The notes beneath the pieces were generated by a model that did no database searches, was not told the origin of the DNA, and worked only from the letters and a program-made list of their open reading frames with translations. 61,982 bases of DNA from an uncultured Clostridia bacterium. GTDB lineage: Bacteria > Bacillota > Clostridia > Christensenellales > Borkfalkiaceae. The DNA is taken from positions 1-61,982 of the forward strand of contig CAKQKN010000091.1 of NCBI GenBank assembly GCA_934249215.1, written 5' to 3'. Positions 1 through 8,084 of this stretch are shown piece after piece (the stretch's first letter is position 1; every line of letters begins with the position of its first letter). A program made the translations under genes and the position numbers.

Positions 1-2939
1 TCTTCGACCGTCGCGCCCGCCACTGCGGTATCGCCCTCGAACTCGGGAGCTTTATTGTCAACCGCGGTTACGGTTTTGATCTTCTGCGCGGAATAGATTT
101 CGCCGTCCGCTTCCGTTTTATAACCGATAAAATATCCGATTTCATATTTTCCGACTGCGGAGATTGCGTAATCGGCGGTGTAATCTTGCCATTCGGCGCC
201 AACCGAGCGTACCTTGATGTTCGTTTCGAACCAAGCGAAATCCTTGCTCGGAATCCGCGATTCGACGCCGTCCGCATAGTAAACGTCCTCAACCGCAACG
301 TCGGATGCCGACGCGTTGAGTTTTCCGCCGGTAATGTCGACGGTTACGTTTTCGTCGCCCGCATTCACGAACGAAACCGAAGTTCTCGTCACGCCGAACG
401 TTATTCTCTTTTCGACCGTTCTTCCGACGTAGTCTTTCGCGACGAACACGAGTTCATAACTTCCGATGATAGTGCAATCGATCTTATCGTTCCCGGTCAG
501 ATTTTTTACTTCGCTTCCGTTAACCATCATCTTTCCGCTTACGGCAAGACTTTTATCGCTCGTCAGTATTATTTCGCTCGACGCACTTATCTTTACGGTG
601 ACGGAGTTCCCCGCGTAAAGACTCATTCCGTCCATTATTTCGCTTTCGCTCGCGTCGAACACGATCGCGGGCGCGCCGTCCTCGCCATACACGTTTACGG
701 ACGAATAATAACCGTACGACGTGTTGCCTTCGAGCACCGCATAAAGAATTTTGTACTCGCCGGCTGTCTGCGGATTGAATTTGCCGTCAATAACTTCGAC
801 TTCCGAGCCGCTTGCGTCGAACACTTTGATCTCGGCAACTTCCGCGTCGGAGAAATTTTCGAATTTTCCGCTGATATAACTGAAATATTCGGGTTCGGGG
901 ATTGCGTAATCGTATCCGACGACGCCTTCTGCCGGCATAACCGCGGATAATTTGTCGCCGAGAAGTTCGCCGCCGACGCTCGTAATACCGAGTTTAGCGA
1001 CGGTGACCGACGTGTCGTAATAGTCCATCCAAAATTCCATTACGATCTCTTCGCCCGTAAAGCCCGTCCATTTCGCTTCGTCTTGTTTATTCGCTCCGCC
1101 ATTTCCGGTCGCAATCTCATCATCGTCGAAATCTCTGAGTTTTGCTTTGCCGATGGGGACTCCGCCCGCCGCCCAACTGTACGTCGGTGACATATAAATG
1201 CAGTTTTCGACAGAGTCATAGTAGAGACCGAATGTTCCGTATGTGCCCTTCGTGTTTTTGCCCGACAGCGTCTGCGAAGACACGCCGCAGTCGAACTCGT
1301 TGAGCGCTCTTATATATTTCAATCCGTAAGGCTTCTGATTGTCGCCGTATGCAAAAACGACAGTTGCGGGCGAGCCGCTCCAAGTCCCGTCGTATTGGAA
1401 ATCGACGGTGAAATATTTTTCGGGATCGGTTGCGTCGCTGAATTTGAAGTGAAGGCGTCTGAAATCGTACGATCCGGTTTTAGCGATGACGGGCATAAAT
1501 TCGACGAGCGCGGTTTCTTTCGTCAGCTTGTCGAGTTTTATGTTCTTTCCGTAAGTGACGTGCGTTCCCGTTTTCGAGCCGACCACAACGCCCGATTGCT
1601 TTGCCGAATCGCCCGTCGAAAAAGAAGTGCGCTCCGAACTTTCCGCGGCGGTAAAGAGTGCCGAAGAGTCGCTTCCGAACACCAGATTATCATAGTCTAT
1701 TTCTTTTTTGCTTTCGAGCATAACGGTATATTCCGCAACCTTCAAAGTGCAAGCCTCATCGCTATAATATCCGATCGTATAGGTTCCGTTTTCATTAAGT
1801 TCCACGGTTGCGTCTTTCGTCCATTTTCCGTCCGCCGTACCGCCGAGCGTGCCTTTGTCCGCTTTAAGATACAATGCCGAGGTATAATCGGAATCTTCGA
1901 CCGCGCCGCGGAGTACGCTGCACCCTTTAAGCGCGGGAATGCTCTTTTTGCCCGCTTCGGTCGCCTTTTCATTCGTCGCGAAATATCCGCCGAGCACGCC
2001 GTTATCGGTCATCGTAACGCCGTCGGCTTCGGTCTTCATATTCTGACCGTCTATAGTGCGGATAAGGTATTGCGCGCCGCTCGTACTGAGATCGCCCATC
2101 GCCGTATGCTTGCTCGACGTATAATTGAATGCCGACGTTTCACCGTATTCGTCCGCATAAGAGTACCAGCCCTTGACGGTGGTAATCTTCAGATATGCTT
2201 TTTCGATTCCTTTCGTGTATGCGGCTTCAGAGCCTTCGAGCGCTTGCGAAAGATCTCTTATAAGAACTTTTCCGCCGAATACTTGATTGAGGGAAGTATA
2301 ATTGCTCCAATACATATCGCAATATATTTTCTGCGTGGCATAGTCGTAATAGAAACCGAGCGTTTCCATAAGATTTTTGCCTATCCCGCTTCTGCCGAGC
2401 AAAGTGCCCTGACTGTCAGGATATTTCCAGCCCATGTTTCCGCTTCCGTTATTGTGATAACCGACGAACTTCTGCCCGCTCCCTTTAGCGTACATAATTC
2501 CTTTGTTGCCGTTACCGTCGTCCCAAACGCCGAGCATAACGCTGATGTGGTTGCCCGGGTCGTTCACGTCGATAAGCGTGAAAATGATCGCGTCGATATC
2601 CCTACTCGACTGATTGTGCGAAAACAACGAAAAAGAAACAAAAGGCGTATCCGTTCCGTTATCCGCAAGATATATCGGGTTTTTAAACGTGACCGTCGTT
2701 TCGAGATTCTTGTTTGAGTTTGTATCGACGGTGTAAGTGCCGCTTTGCGAGAACATAAGATTCTTTCCGCTGCCAAACGGATAAACGGTATCTATGCCCT
2801 CTTTTTCGACCGAAAGCAGATAGTCGTCGAGCGCCACGGTCGGTTGAGCGGCTTCTGCTTTTCCGATTGCCGGAGTAAACGCGATTATGAGCGATAACGC
2901 GATCACAACGACTAAACAACAGCTGATTTGTCTTTTCAT
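1..2939 (-). CDS. Large secreted protein, C-terminus beyond the window (partial)
   Basis: The frame is open from an ATG at 2939 to the window edge (979 codons plus two bases), so the protein is cut. An AGGG ribosome site lies just upstream. The N-terminus (MKRQISCC, a hydrophobic stretch, then GKAEA-AQP) is a Sec signal peptide without a lipobox, so the protein is exported. After it come two similar beta-rich segments, at about residues 40-330 and 400-640. Both have the feel of concanavalin-like modules, with phrases such as GxYxxFGLYYDS and LGFYYDYATQKIYCD. Ig-like segments with 'AGEYKILYAV' type strands follow. I do not recognise a catalytic motif or a family. It has its own promoter and is separated from the Opp operon by about 650 bases. 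A surface or secreted binding protein is the best guess. Confidence 0.85.
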   Translation of the reverse strand, partial: MKRQISCCLVVVIALSLIIAFTPAIGKAEAAQPTVALDDYLLSVEKEGIDTVYPFGSGKNLMFSQSGTYTVDTNSNKNLETTVTFKNPIYLADNGTDTPFVSFSLFSHNQSSRDIDAIIFTLIDVNDPGNHISVMLGVWDDGNGNKGIMYAKGSGQKFVGYHNNGSGNMGWKYPDSQGTLLGRSGIGKNLMETLGFYYDYATQKIYCDMYWSNYTSLNQVFGGKVLIRDLSQALEGSEAAYTKGIEKAYLKITTVKGWYSYADEYGETSAFNYTSSKHTAMGDLSTSGAQYLIRTIDGQNMKTEADGVTMTDNGVLGGYFATNEKATEAGKKSIPALKGCSVLRGAVEDSDYTSALYLKADKGTLGGTADGKWTKDATVELNENGTYTIGYYSDEACTLKVAEYTVMLESKKEIDYDNLVFGSDSSALFTAAESSERTSFSTGDSAKQSGVVVGSKTGTHVTYGKNIKLDKLTKETALVEFMPVIAKTGSYDFRRLHFKFSDATDPEKYFTVDFQYDGTWSGSPATVVFAYGDNQKPYGLKYIRALNEFDCGVSSQTLSGKNTKGTYGTFGLYYDSVENCIYMSPTYSWAAGGVPIGKAKLRDFDDDEIATGNGGANKQDEAKWTGFTGEEIVMEFWMDYYDTSVTVAKLGITSVGGELLGDKLSAVMPAEGVVGYDYAIPEPEYFSYISGKFENFSDAEVAEIKVFDASGSEVEVIDGKFNPQTAGEYKILYAVLEGNTSYGYYSSVNVYGEDGAPAIVFDASESEIMDGMSLYAGNSVTVKISASSEIILTSDKSLAVSGKMMVNGSEVKNLTGNDKIDCTIIGSYELVFVAKDYVGRTVEKRITFGVTRTSVSFVNAGDENVTVDITGGKLNASASDVAVEDVYYADGVESRIPSKDFAWFETNIKVRSVGAEWQDYTADYAISAVGKYEIGYFIGYKTEADGEIYSAQKIKTVTAVDNKAPEFEGDTAVAGATVE

Positions 2940-2987
2940 ATTTCCCTCCGAAAAACAATTAAATCGGTTTCGATTTTTTATGTGCAT

Positions 2988-3016
2988 ATTTTATCATAGG
3001 AACAACCGCTTGTCAA
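2988..3016 (-). promoter_or_regulatory. Sigma-A-type promoter of the partial secreted-protein gene
   Basis: On the minus strand TTGACA (3011-3016) and TAAAAT (2988-2993) are separated by exactly 17 bases. The start codon lies about 50 bases downstream, with a GGAGGG-type ribosome site. Confidence 0.8.
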
Positions 3017-3585
3017 TAGTTTTTTCAAAAAAAGCAAAAAATATTGAACCCGACACACTAATCGAAATTTACAAAAGCTTTCGAAACAAAGCCAGAAAAC
3101 ACCATGAAAAAAACAATATACACGTTTGATTGAACAGATGTTGGCGAAAATAGAAGTCTTTGGGAATAATATTTGTTGTCGGCTTGAAATTTTGAGGAAA
3201 ACCTCGAGCATGTCTTATCAAAAAAAGCGACGGGCTTATAGAAATTTTTTAAAGGAGTTGCATATATAAATCAATCTTGAACATGCGAGCATACGGATAA
3301 AATCGAATTGTATTTGAAATTTACAGACGATACACCACACACTCCCCATATAACGACGATACCCCCGACGGAACGGACAATTCCGATCGGGGGTTTCTTT
3401 CAACAGAGTTTACCACAACTTGCGAAATATATAAAACGGCGGTATAAGCAAAAAATTTGATAACAAAGCAATTCTAATGCGTTTATTACTGTAATTTCTT
3501 TTCTATCCGTTCATTTTTCTTCTATTATTGTTTCTACCGGGTTTTAACTCCCGCCAAACAATTCACTTAAACTCGGATAAAAAGG
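3017..3585. other. AT-rich intergenic region between the Opp operon end and the secreted-protein promoter
   Basis: No convincing gene is present. It contains a strong GC-rich hairpin at 3362-3393 and a possible plus-strand promoter (TTGAAC, 15 bases, TAAAAT) at about 3286-3312. The only plus-strand frame near 3138-3269 is short (43 codons), has no good ribosome site and has no recognisable product. No obvious minus-oriented terminator with a T-run was found immediately after the gene ending at 3586. Confidence 0.6.
3362..3400 (+). terminator. Strong hairpin with plus-strand T-rich tail
   Basis: CCCCCGA pairs with TCGGGGG, with an inner CGGAA/TTCCG stem, followed on the plus strand by TTTCTTT. 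The T-rich tail points rightward although no plus-strand gene precedes it. It may end a small plus-strand RNA, or serve loosely as the end of the long minus-strand operon. Confidence 0.55.
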
Positions 3586-4329
3586 TCAACCGAAAAACGC
3601 CGATTTAAGCACCGATTTTACGCTTACCTTGCGCGTTATGCTCTCGTACACCACCAAAAAGACGAACAACAGTACGACGGAAATCAGCCCTACGATATAC
3701 CAGGAAGTAAGCACCGGTTCGCTTTTCAGAAGCGGTTCGCCGATCTGCATAGCCTTTTTGAAACCAAGACAATCCATTTCGAACACGCCGAAAGTCATTA
3801 CGATGCACATTCCGAGCGGATAGCAAAAGAAGCGTTTGAGCGTCGGAGTCATCCAGCCGTTGCGAATCGCTTCGAGCACGCACCACACCATCATCGTGTG
3901 GTGAAGAAGCCCCGTCAGACTTCTTATATCGAAAAAGTCCTGTGAATCGAGGAAATCGGGATAGATAATTGTGATAAATCCGCCGAGTATGCCAAGATAT
4001 GCGATGCAATGCAGAACGACGCTGTCCTTTTTGCCGAGAAGCAGAATGAGCGACAAAGCGAGGCTTGCAAAACTGCAAAAAGTGTTAGGGATAAGATTGA
4101 GCCATGTGTACCCCGCGCGAGCATTGACTTCAACGTCGTAGTACGTGACGCAGATGCGGCTTGCAAGAATGAAAAAGAGCAAAATCGCACCGCTGATACG
4201 AGCCACCTTCGTCTTTGCTTTTTCCGAGTTCTTCGCGTTGCGCGTGAAATAGAACGCCAAAACGAAAGCAACGATCGACAGCACGAGGTAGACTAAATGT
4301 AAAATTCCGAAGGTTCCTTCTGCTTGCAT
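3586..4329 (-). CDS. YwaF/TMEM164-like multi-span membrane protein (second of pair)
   Basis: The product has 247 residues with about seven hydrophobic segments and little outside the membrane. The pattern 'LNLIPNTFCSFASL', then 'GFITIIYPDFL', then 'GLLHHTMMVW' fits the YwaF / TP0381 (TIGR02206) integral membrane family, which is related to eukaryotic TMEM164. TMEM164 is known as a Cys/His acyltransferase acting on phospholipids. Here Cys85 and His143 are 58 residues apart, the same spacing as in the upstream neighbour. The start is the ATG at 4329, preceded by AAGGAGA; the longer frame back to 4410 overlaps the upstream gene and has no ribosome site. It is the last gene of the long Opp operon. 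Family assignment is moderately firm; enzymatic activity is inferred. Confidence 0.75.
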   Translation of the reverse strand: MQAEGTFGILHLVYLVLSIVAFVLAFYFTRNAKNSEKAKTKVARISGAILLFFILASRICVTYYDVEVNARAGYTWLNLIPNTFCSFASLALSLILLLGKKDSVVLHCIAYLGILGGFITIIYPDFLDSQDFFDIRSLTGLLHHTMMVWCVLEAIRNGWMTPTLKRFFCYPLGMCIVMTFGVFEMDCLGFKKAMQIGEPLLKSEPVLTSWYIVGLISVVLLFVFLVVYESITRKVSVKSVLKSAFFG

Positions 4330-4360
4330 AAGTATCTCCTTTGTAAGTTCTTCCTTACCT

Positions 4361-5221
4361 TTATTTCGCGGCGCCGGTGGTTGCGGCGGGTTCTTCCGAC
4401 GAGTCGGCAAGAACGGCGCGTTTACGCTTGTACGGCAACGTCAGAATAAGGTATGCGGGCGTGATGTAAACGAAAGACGGAATAATAAGCCACACGATCG
4501 GCCAGTAAAAATCGCCGACGCCGGGTATTCCGAAAATATTTTTCGTGAAAATCGGCGGCGTGAATATTTCAGCCAGCACGTTGAGTTTTCCGAGCGCGGG
4601 AATCGGCCCGAATATCATCGACGAGTTTCTTATCGTCGGATCGAGAAATTCCGCGAGGTTCGACGAAACGAACCCGATTTTTATCAGAATTATTTCGTTG
4701 ACGAAAATCAACGTTTCCACCGCGAGAAACATCAGCGGGATCAAGGGCGCCTTTTTATAGTCGGGATACCACAGCCCGGTCGCGACGATGAGAAGCGGAA
4801 CCACGAGCAGTATCATATGGCAGAAATAAAAGCGCATCACGTCGAACGAAAAAGCGAACTTGCCGAACGCTTCCGTCGGGACGAAGAGCGCGCCGATTCC
4901 GCCGCAGAGGGATATGAACCAGAAATAGTCCTTTAATATTCCCTCTTTTTTCGACGTAAAGACGAACAAATCCACAATCGTGGACACCGCGCATATGTTT
5001 TCGAACGTGACCTTCCTTATGGAACCGGGCAAATTCGCGTTGTACGGCGGGAACAAAAGCTTTGCGAAATGCAGCCCGAGATTGACGCCGAGTATTGCGC
5101 GAATGACGTTGTAAATCGTCTTTTTGTCTTTGTTTCTCAAAACGAAATACAAAGCGACGAAAACGCCCACGGCAAGGAACACGTATAAAAAGTAATAAAA
5201 GTTAAAAAGTCTGACTATCAT
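4361..5221 (-). CDS. YwaF/TMEM164-like multi-span membrane protein (first of pair)
   Basis: The product has 286 residues with about seven membrane spans and a short basic cytoplasmic tail (YKRKRAVLADSSEE). The core 'TFENICAVSTIVDLF' and 'RFYFCHMILLVVP' matches the YwaF/TIGR02206 pattern. Cys77 and His135 are 58 residues apart, which equals the distance in the downstream paralogue. The sequences otherwise differ considerably, so this is an old duplication or a heteromeric pair. The ATG at 5221 follows GAGGAT. It lies 73 bases after the 90-residue membrane protein and 31 bases before its paralogue, so it is probably cotranscribed with the Opp genes. A role in membrane lipid modification is an inference. 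Confidence 0.75.
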   Translation of the reverse strand: MIVRLFNFYYFLYVFLAVGVFVALYFVLRNKDKKTIYNVIRAILGVNLGLHFAKLLFPPYNANLPGSIRKVTFENICAVSTIVDLFVFTSKKEGILKDYFWFISLCGGIGALFVPTEAFGKFAFSFDVMRFYFCHMILLVVPLLIVATGLWYPDYKKAPLIPLMFLAVETLIFVNEIILIKIGFVSSNLAEFLDPTIRNSSMIFGPIPALGKLNVLAEIFTPPIFTKNIFGIPGVGDFYWPIVWLIIPSFVYITPAYLILTLPYKRKRAVLADSSEEPAATTGAAK

Positions 5222-5294
5222 CGATAATCCTCAAAGTAAAAGAAAGGATTTTTGTATCGTTACGACACGAATGCCTCAAAACGCTCATAGCGGA

Positions 5295-5567
5295 TTATCT
5301 TGAGAACCCGCCCGTAATTAGCATAATGAATACGTACAAAAGCGCAAGGACGAGAAGCACGCAGCCCATCGGCAGAAGCATCTGGCGAACAGCCGACCAA
5401 TACGTGTTCCATTTGTCCTTGAAAGTCGAGCGCGGCTTCGTCGTGTTCGACCTTTCTCCCTCTTTTATCTTGCGACCGTTAGGCACGGCAGACATATCCG
5501 CAATCGTGGAATTATCGTCGTACCAAATGATCTTTTCCTTTTTTTTGCGGTTTTTCTTATGCGACAT
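5295..5567 (-). CDS. Small single-span membrane protein downstream of oppF
   Basis: The product has 90 residues. It has a very basic start (MSHKKNRKKKEK), then the phrase IIWYDDNSTIADMSAV, a hydrophilic middle, and one membrane span near the C-terminus (about residues 63-85). The basic N-terminus predicts a cytoplasmic body and an N-in orientation. The start at 5567 is two bases after the oppF stop codon, so translation is probably coupled. The longer frame from 5594 lies inside oppF. I do not know a function. Its position suggests an accessory or assembly factor of the importer, or a partner of the two following membrane proteins. Confidence 0.8.
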   Translation of the reverse strand: MSHKKNRKKKEKIIWYDDNSTIADMSAVPNGRKIKEGERSNTTKPRSTFKDKWNTYWSAVRQMLLPMGCVLLVLALLYVFIMLITGGFSR

Positions 5568-5569
5568 GA

Positions 5570-6730
5570 TCAGTCTTGCGGATAGCAGTGGCAAGCGACG
5601 AAATGCCCCGGTTCATATTCCTTATAGGCCGGCGCGATATGCTTGCATATCTCCGTCGCGTTGGGACAGCGCGTGTGGAACTTGCAGCCCATCGGCGGGT
5701 TTGCGGGCGACGGAATGTCGCCTTTAAGCACGACTCTCTTCGATTTTTCGCGCGGGTTCGGGTTGGGAACGGCAGAGAACAGCGCCCTCGTGTAAGGATG
5801 CAAAGGATTGCCGAAAATGTCCTTTTTATTGCCGAACTCGACCATCGAGCCGAGATACATAACCCCGATTTTGTCGGAAATGTATTTGACGACCGACAGA
5901 TCGTGCGAAATGAACAGATAAGTCAGGTTTCTTTCTTTCTGAAGTTTTTTGAGCAGGTTGATTATCTGCGCCTGAATGGAAACGTCGAGCGCGGAAACGG
6001 GTTCGTCGCAGACGACGAGCTCGGGATTGACCGAAAGCGCGCGGGCGATACAGATACGCTGACGCTGACCGCCGGAGAACTCGTGCGGGTATCGGTCGTA
6101 ATAATAAGCGCGCAGACCGCAACTCTCCATAAGGTTAAGCACGTAGTCTTTGATTTCCGATTCGGGAACGATGTTATGTACTCTTACCGCTTCGGCAAGA
6201 AGGTTACCTACCGTACTCCTCGGCGGGAGGGATGAATAAGGATCCTGAAAGACGATCTGCATTTGCTTGCGCAGAGGACGCATTTGTTTCGCTTTATACT
6301 CCGCAATGTCCACGCCTTTGAAGAAAATCTGCCCCGCGGTCGGCTGATGAAGCTTGAGAACCGTTCTTCCCATCGTGGTTTTTCCGCAGCCCGATTCGCC
6401 GACGATACCGAGGGTTTCGCCCGGCATGATCTTGAACGACACGTCGTCGACCGCCTTGAGCGTGGAAAGAGGCTTGCCCATAAGCGTTTTCTTGAGAACG
6501 AAGTATTTCTTTAAGTGTCTTACTTCCAGAATGGCGTTTTCGTCGGGCGGGAGCAGAGTGTCGGCGGCGATTTTTTCGTCGCGCGCGGCTTTCTCCTTTT
6601 CCGCCTCGGCAAGATCGTCAAACCCCGCAAATTCGCCTTTTTCGGCGTTATCCGCGTCGACTGCTTCGGCAGCGGCGGCTTCGGCGGAAGCGGCGACCTC
6701 GTCCTTTATTTCGATTTTGTTTTCTTCCAT
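5570..6730 (-). CDS. oppF: Oligopeptide ABC importer ATPase OppF
   Basis: The product has 386 residues. It is one of the two ATPases energising oligopeptide import at the inner face of the membrane. Visible motifs are Walker A GESGCGKT (about 111-118), Q-loop FQDPYSS, signature FSGGQRQR, Walker B LVVCDEP, the switch histidine in ISHDLSVV (His276), and the family C-terminal domain with cysteines in KFHTRCPNATEIC. Residues 1-65 form an acidic, alanine-rich extension (AEAAAAEAVDADNAE) not usual for OppF. The Q-loop region reads SSLPPRS where the family usually has SSLNPR. GAGGAT precedes the ATG, which lies one base after the oppD stop. Confidence 0.95.
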   Translation of the reverse strand: MEENKIEIKDEVAASAEAAAAEAVDADNAEKGEFAGFDDLAEAEKEKAARDEKIAADTLLPPDENAILEVRHLKKYFVLKKTLMGKPLSTLKAVDDVSFKIMPGETLGIVGESGCGKTTMGRTVLKLHQPTAGQIFFKGVDIAEYKAKQMRPLRKQMQIVFQDPYSSLPPRSTVGNLLAEAVRVHNIVPESEIKDYVLNLMESCGLRAYYYDRYPHEFSGGQRQRICIARALSVNPELVVCDEPVSALDVSIQAQIINLLKKLQKERNLTYLFISHDLSVVKYISDKIGVMYLGSMVEFGNKKDIFGNPLHPYTRALFSAVPNPNPREKSKRVVLKGDIPSPANPPMGCKFHTRCPNATEICKHIAPAYKEYEPGHFVACHCYPQD

Positions 6731-6731
6731 A

Positions 6732-8081
6732 TTACTTATCCTCGCTGTCGTACAGGTGGCATGCCACGAAGTGCGTCGGACTTACCTGCACCATGCACGG
6801 ATAATCCGAATTGCATTTCCCGATACACTTGGAGCATCTTTCCTTGAAGTAACAGTAATCGGGCATATCTATGGGGTTAGGCACGTTGCCGGGAATATTG
6901 AACAACACGTCCTCGGACGACTGCATGGTCGGCTTGGACTTCTGAAGCCCCTGCGTGTAGGGATGCAGAGGATTGAAGAATATTTCGTCGGCGGTGCCGC
7001 GCTCGATGATTCTGCCCGCGTACATAACGACGACGTAGTCCGCCATCTCCGCAATGACGCCGAGGTCGGGAGTAATGAGCAGGATCGAGCCGTTTATTCT
7101 GCGTTTAAGGTCGTTGAAAAGCTCGAGAATCTGCGCCTGAATGGTAACGTCGAGCGCGGTCGACGGCTCGTCCGCAATGATAAGGCGCGGTTCGCCCGCG
7201 AGCGCCATAGCGATCCTGACGCGCTGACGCATACCGCCGGACAGTTCGTGCGGATAGGACGCATATACCCTTTCCGGCATCGAGATACCGACCATGTCGA
7301 GCATTTCGATCGAACGCTTTTTGGCGAACTCCTTGGTTGCGCCCGGCACGTGCAGAAGGGAAACTTCGTCGAGCTGATTGCCTATCGTAAAGACGGGGTT
7401 AAGCGAGGTCATCGGCTCCTGAAAGACCATCGAAAGCTGTCTGCCGCGCAGACGATACATTTCGTTGATGGGCATTTTCGCAATGTCGAAAACGCACTCT
7501 TCCTTTTCGTAAACGCCGATTCCGTCCTCGCCGATAAGCTGAACGGGGCGGCGCTTGGGATTGCCGCTTTTGTCGTATTTTACGTTGCCTTCCGCGTCCT
7601 TTTCGTCCTCGTAAACGATTTCTCCCTTTTCGTCGCGCTTATATACGGGAATAAAATCACCGTTTTCGTCGCGCTTGAAGTCGTTCGCCTTGAAGCGGAT
7701 GGAACCGCTGACGATCTGCCCCGAAGGACCTTGCAACAGACGCATGATCGACATCGAAGTAACCGATTTTCCGCAACCCGACTCGCCGACGACGCCGACG
7801 GTGGAATTGAGCGGAATTTCGAACGAAACGCCGTTTACCGCCTTTACCACGCCCTGATCGGTGAAAAAGTAAGAATGCAGATCCTCGACTTCGAGAATGT
7901 TGTCGTCGTTTTTCATCTGCGTGGTATATTCCGACTGGGGAACTTTGCGATACTTGGCTTTTTCGAGCCGACGCATTTCCTGCGAGTTGGCTTTTGCGAT
8001 CTCGCGGATCTCCTTCCCGGTAAGATAATGATTATCGGAAGAAGCTTTGTTTTCAGATTTGTTTTTTCCGAATAATTTCAT
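6732..8081 (-). CDS. oppD: Oligopeptide ABC importer ATPase OppD with altered H-loop
   Basis: The product has 449 residues, against about 330-350 usual for OppD. A 60-residue charged N-terminal extension precedes the ATPase. Walker A is GESGCGKS (99-106), the Q-loop is VFQEPMTSLNP (Gln221), the signature is LSGGMRQR (280-287) and Walker B is LIIADEP. The switch position reads LLITPDLGV, with proline (338) where the family has histidine. A charged insertion of about 65 residues (about 133-200, with DENGDF, DEKGEI and DAEGNV phrases) sits between Walker A and the Q-loop. The C-terminal cysteine region (YCYFKERCSKCIGKC) is present. AAGGAGA precedes the ATG. It lies three bases after oppC. Confidence 0.95.
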   Translation of the reverse strand: MKLFGKNKSENKASSDNHYLTGKEIREIAKANSQEMRRLEKAKYRKVPQSEYTTQMKNDDNILEVEDLHSYFFTDQGVVKAVNGVSFEIPLNSTVGVVGESGCGKSVTSMSIMRLLQGPSGQIVSGSIRFKANDFKRDENGDFIPVYKRDEKGEIVYEDEKDAEGNVKYDKSGNPKRRPVQLIGEDGIGVYEKEECVFDIAKMPINEMYRLRGRQLSMVFQEPMTSLNPVFTIGNQLDEVSLLHVPGATKEFAKKRSIEMLDMVGISMPERVYASYPHELSGGMRQRVRIAMALAGEPRLIIADEPSTALDVTIQAQILELFNDLKRRINGSILLITPDLGVIAEMADYVVVMYAGRIIERGTADEIFFNPLHPYTQGLQKSKPTMQSSEDVLFNIPGNVPNPIDMPDYCYFKERCSKCIGKCNSDYPCMVQVSPTHFVACHLYDSEDK

Positions 8082-8084
8082 CGA

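Noticed and set aside
186..2717. Long plus-strand frames at 186-950 and 1395-2717
   Set aside because: They lie opposite the continuous minus-strand secreted-protein gene, which has a signal peptide, ribosome site and promoter. The plus frames have none of these.
2979..2993. Possible ARG box (ATGATAAAATATGCA) at the left-most promoter
   Set aside because: Only about 12 of 15 positions agree and the match is largely the -10 hexamer itself.
3138..3269. Short plus-strand frame of 43 codons in the intergenic region
   Set aside because: No ribosome site, no recognisable family and a frame that may only reflect low stop density. Kept as intergenic.
6354..8075. Plus-strand frame of 573 codons opposite oppD/oppF
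   Set aside because: It is antisense to two clear ABC ATPase genes; GC-biased third positions explain long shadow frames here.
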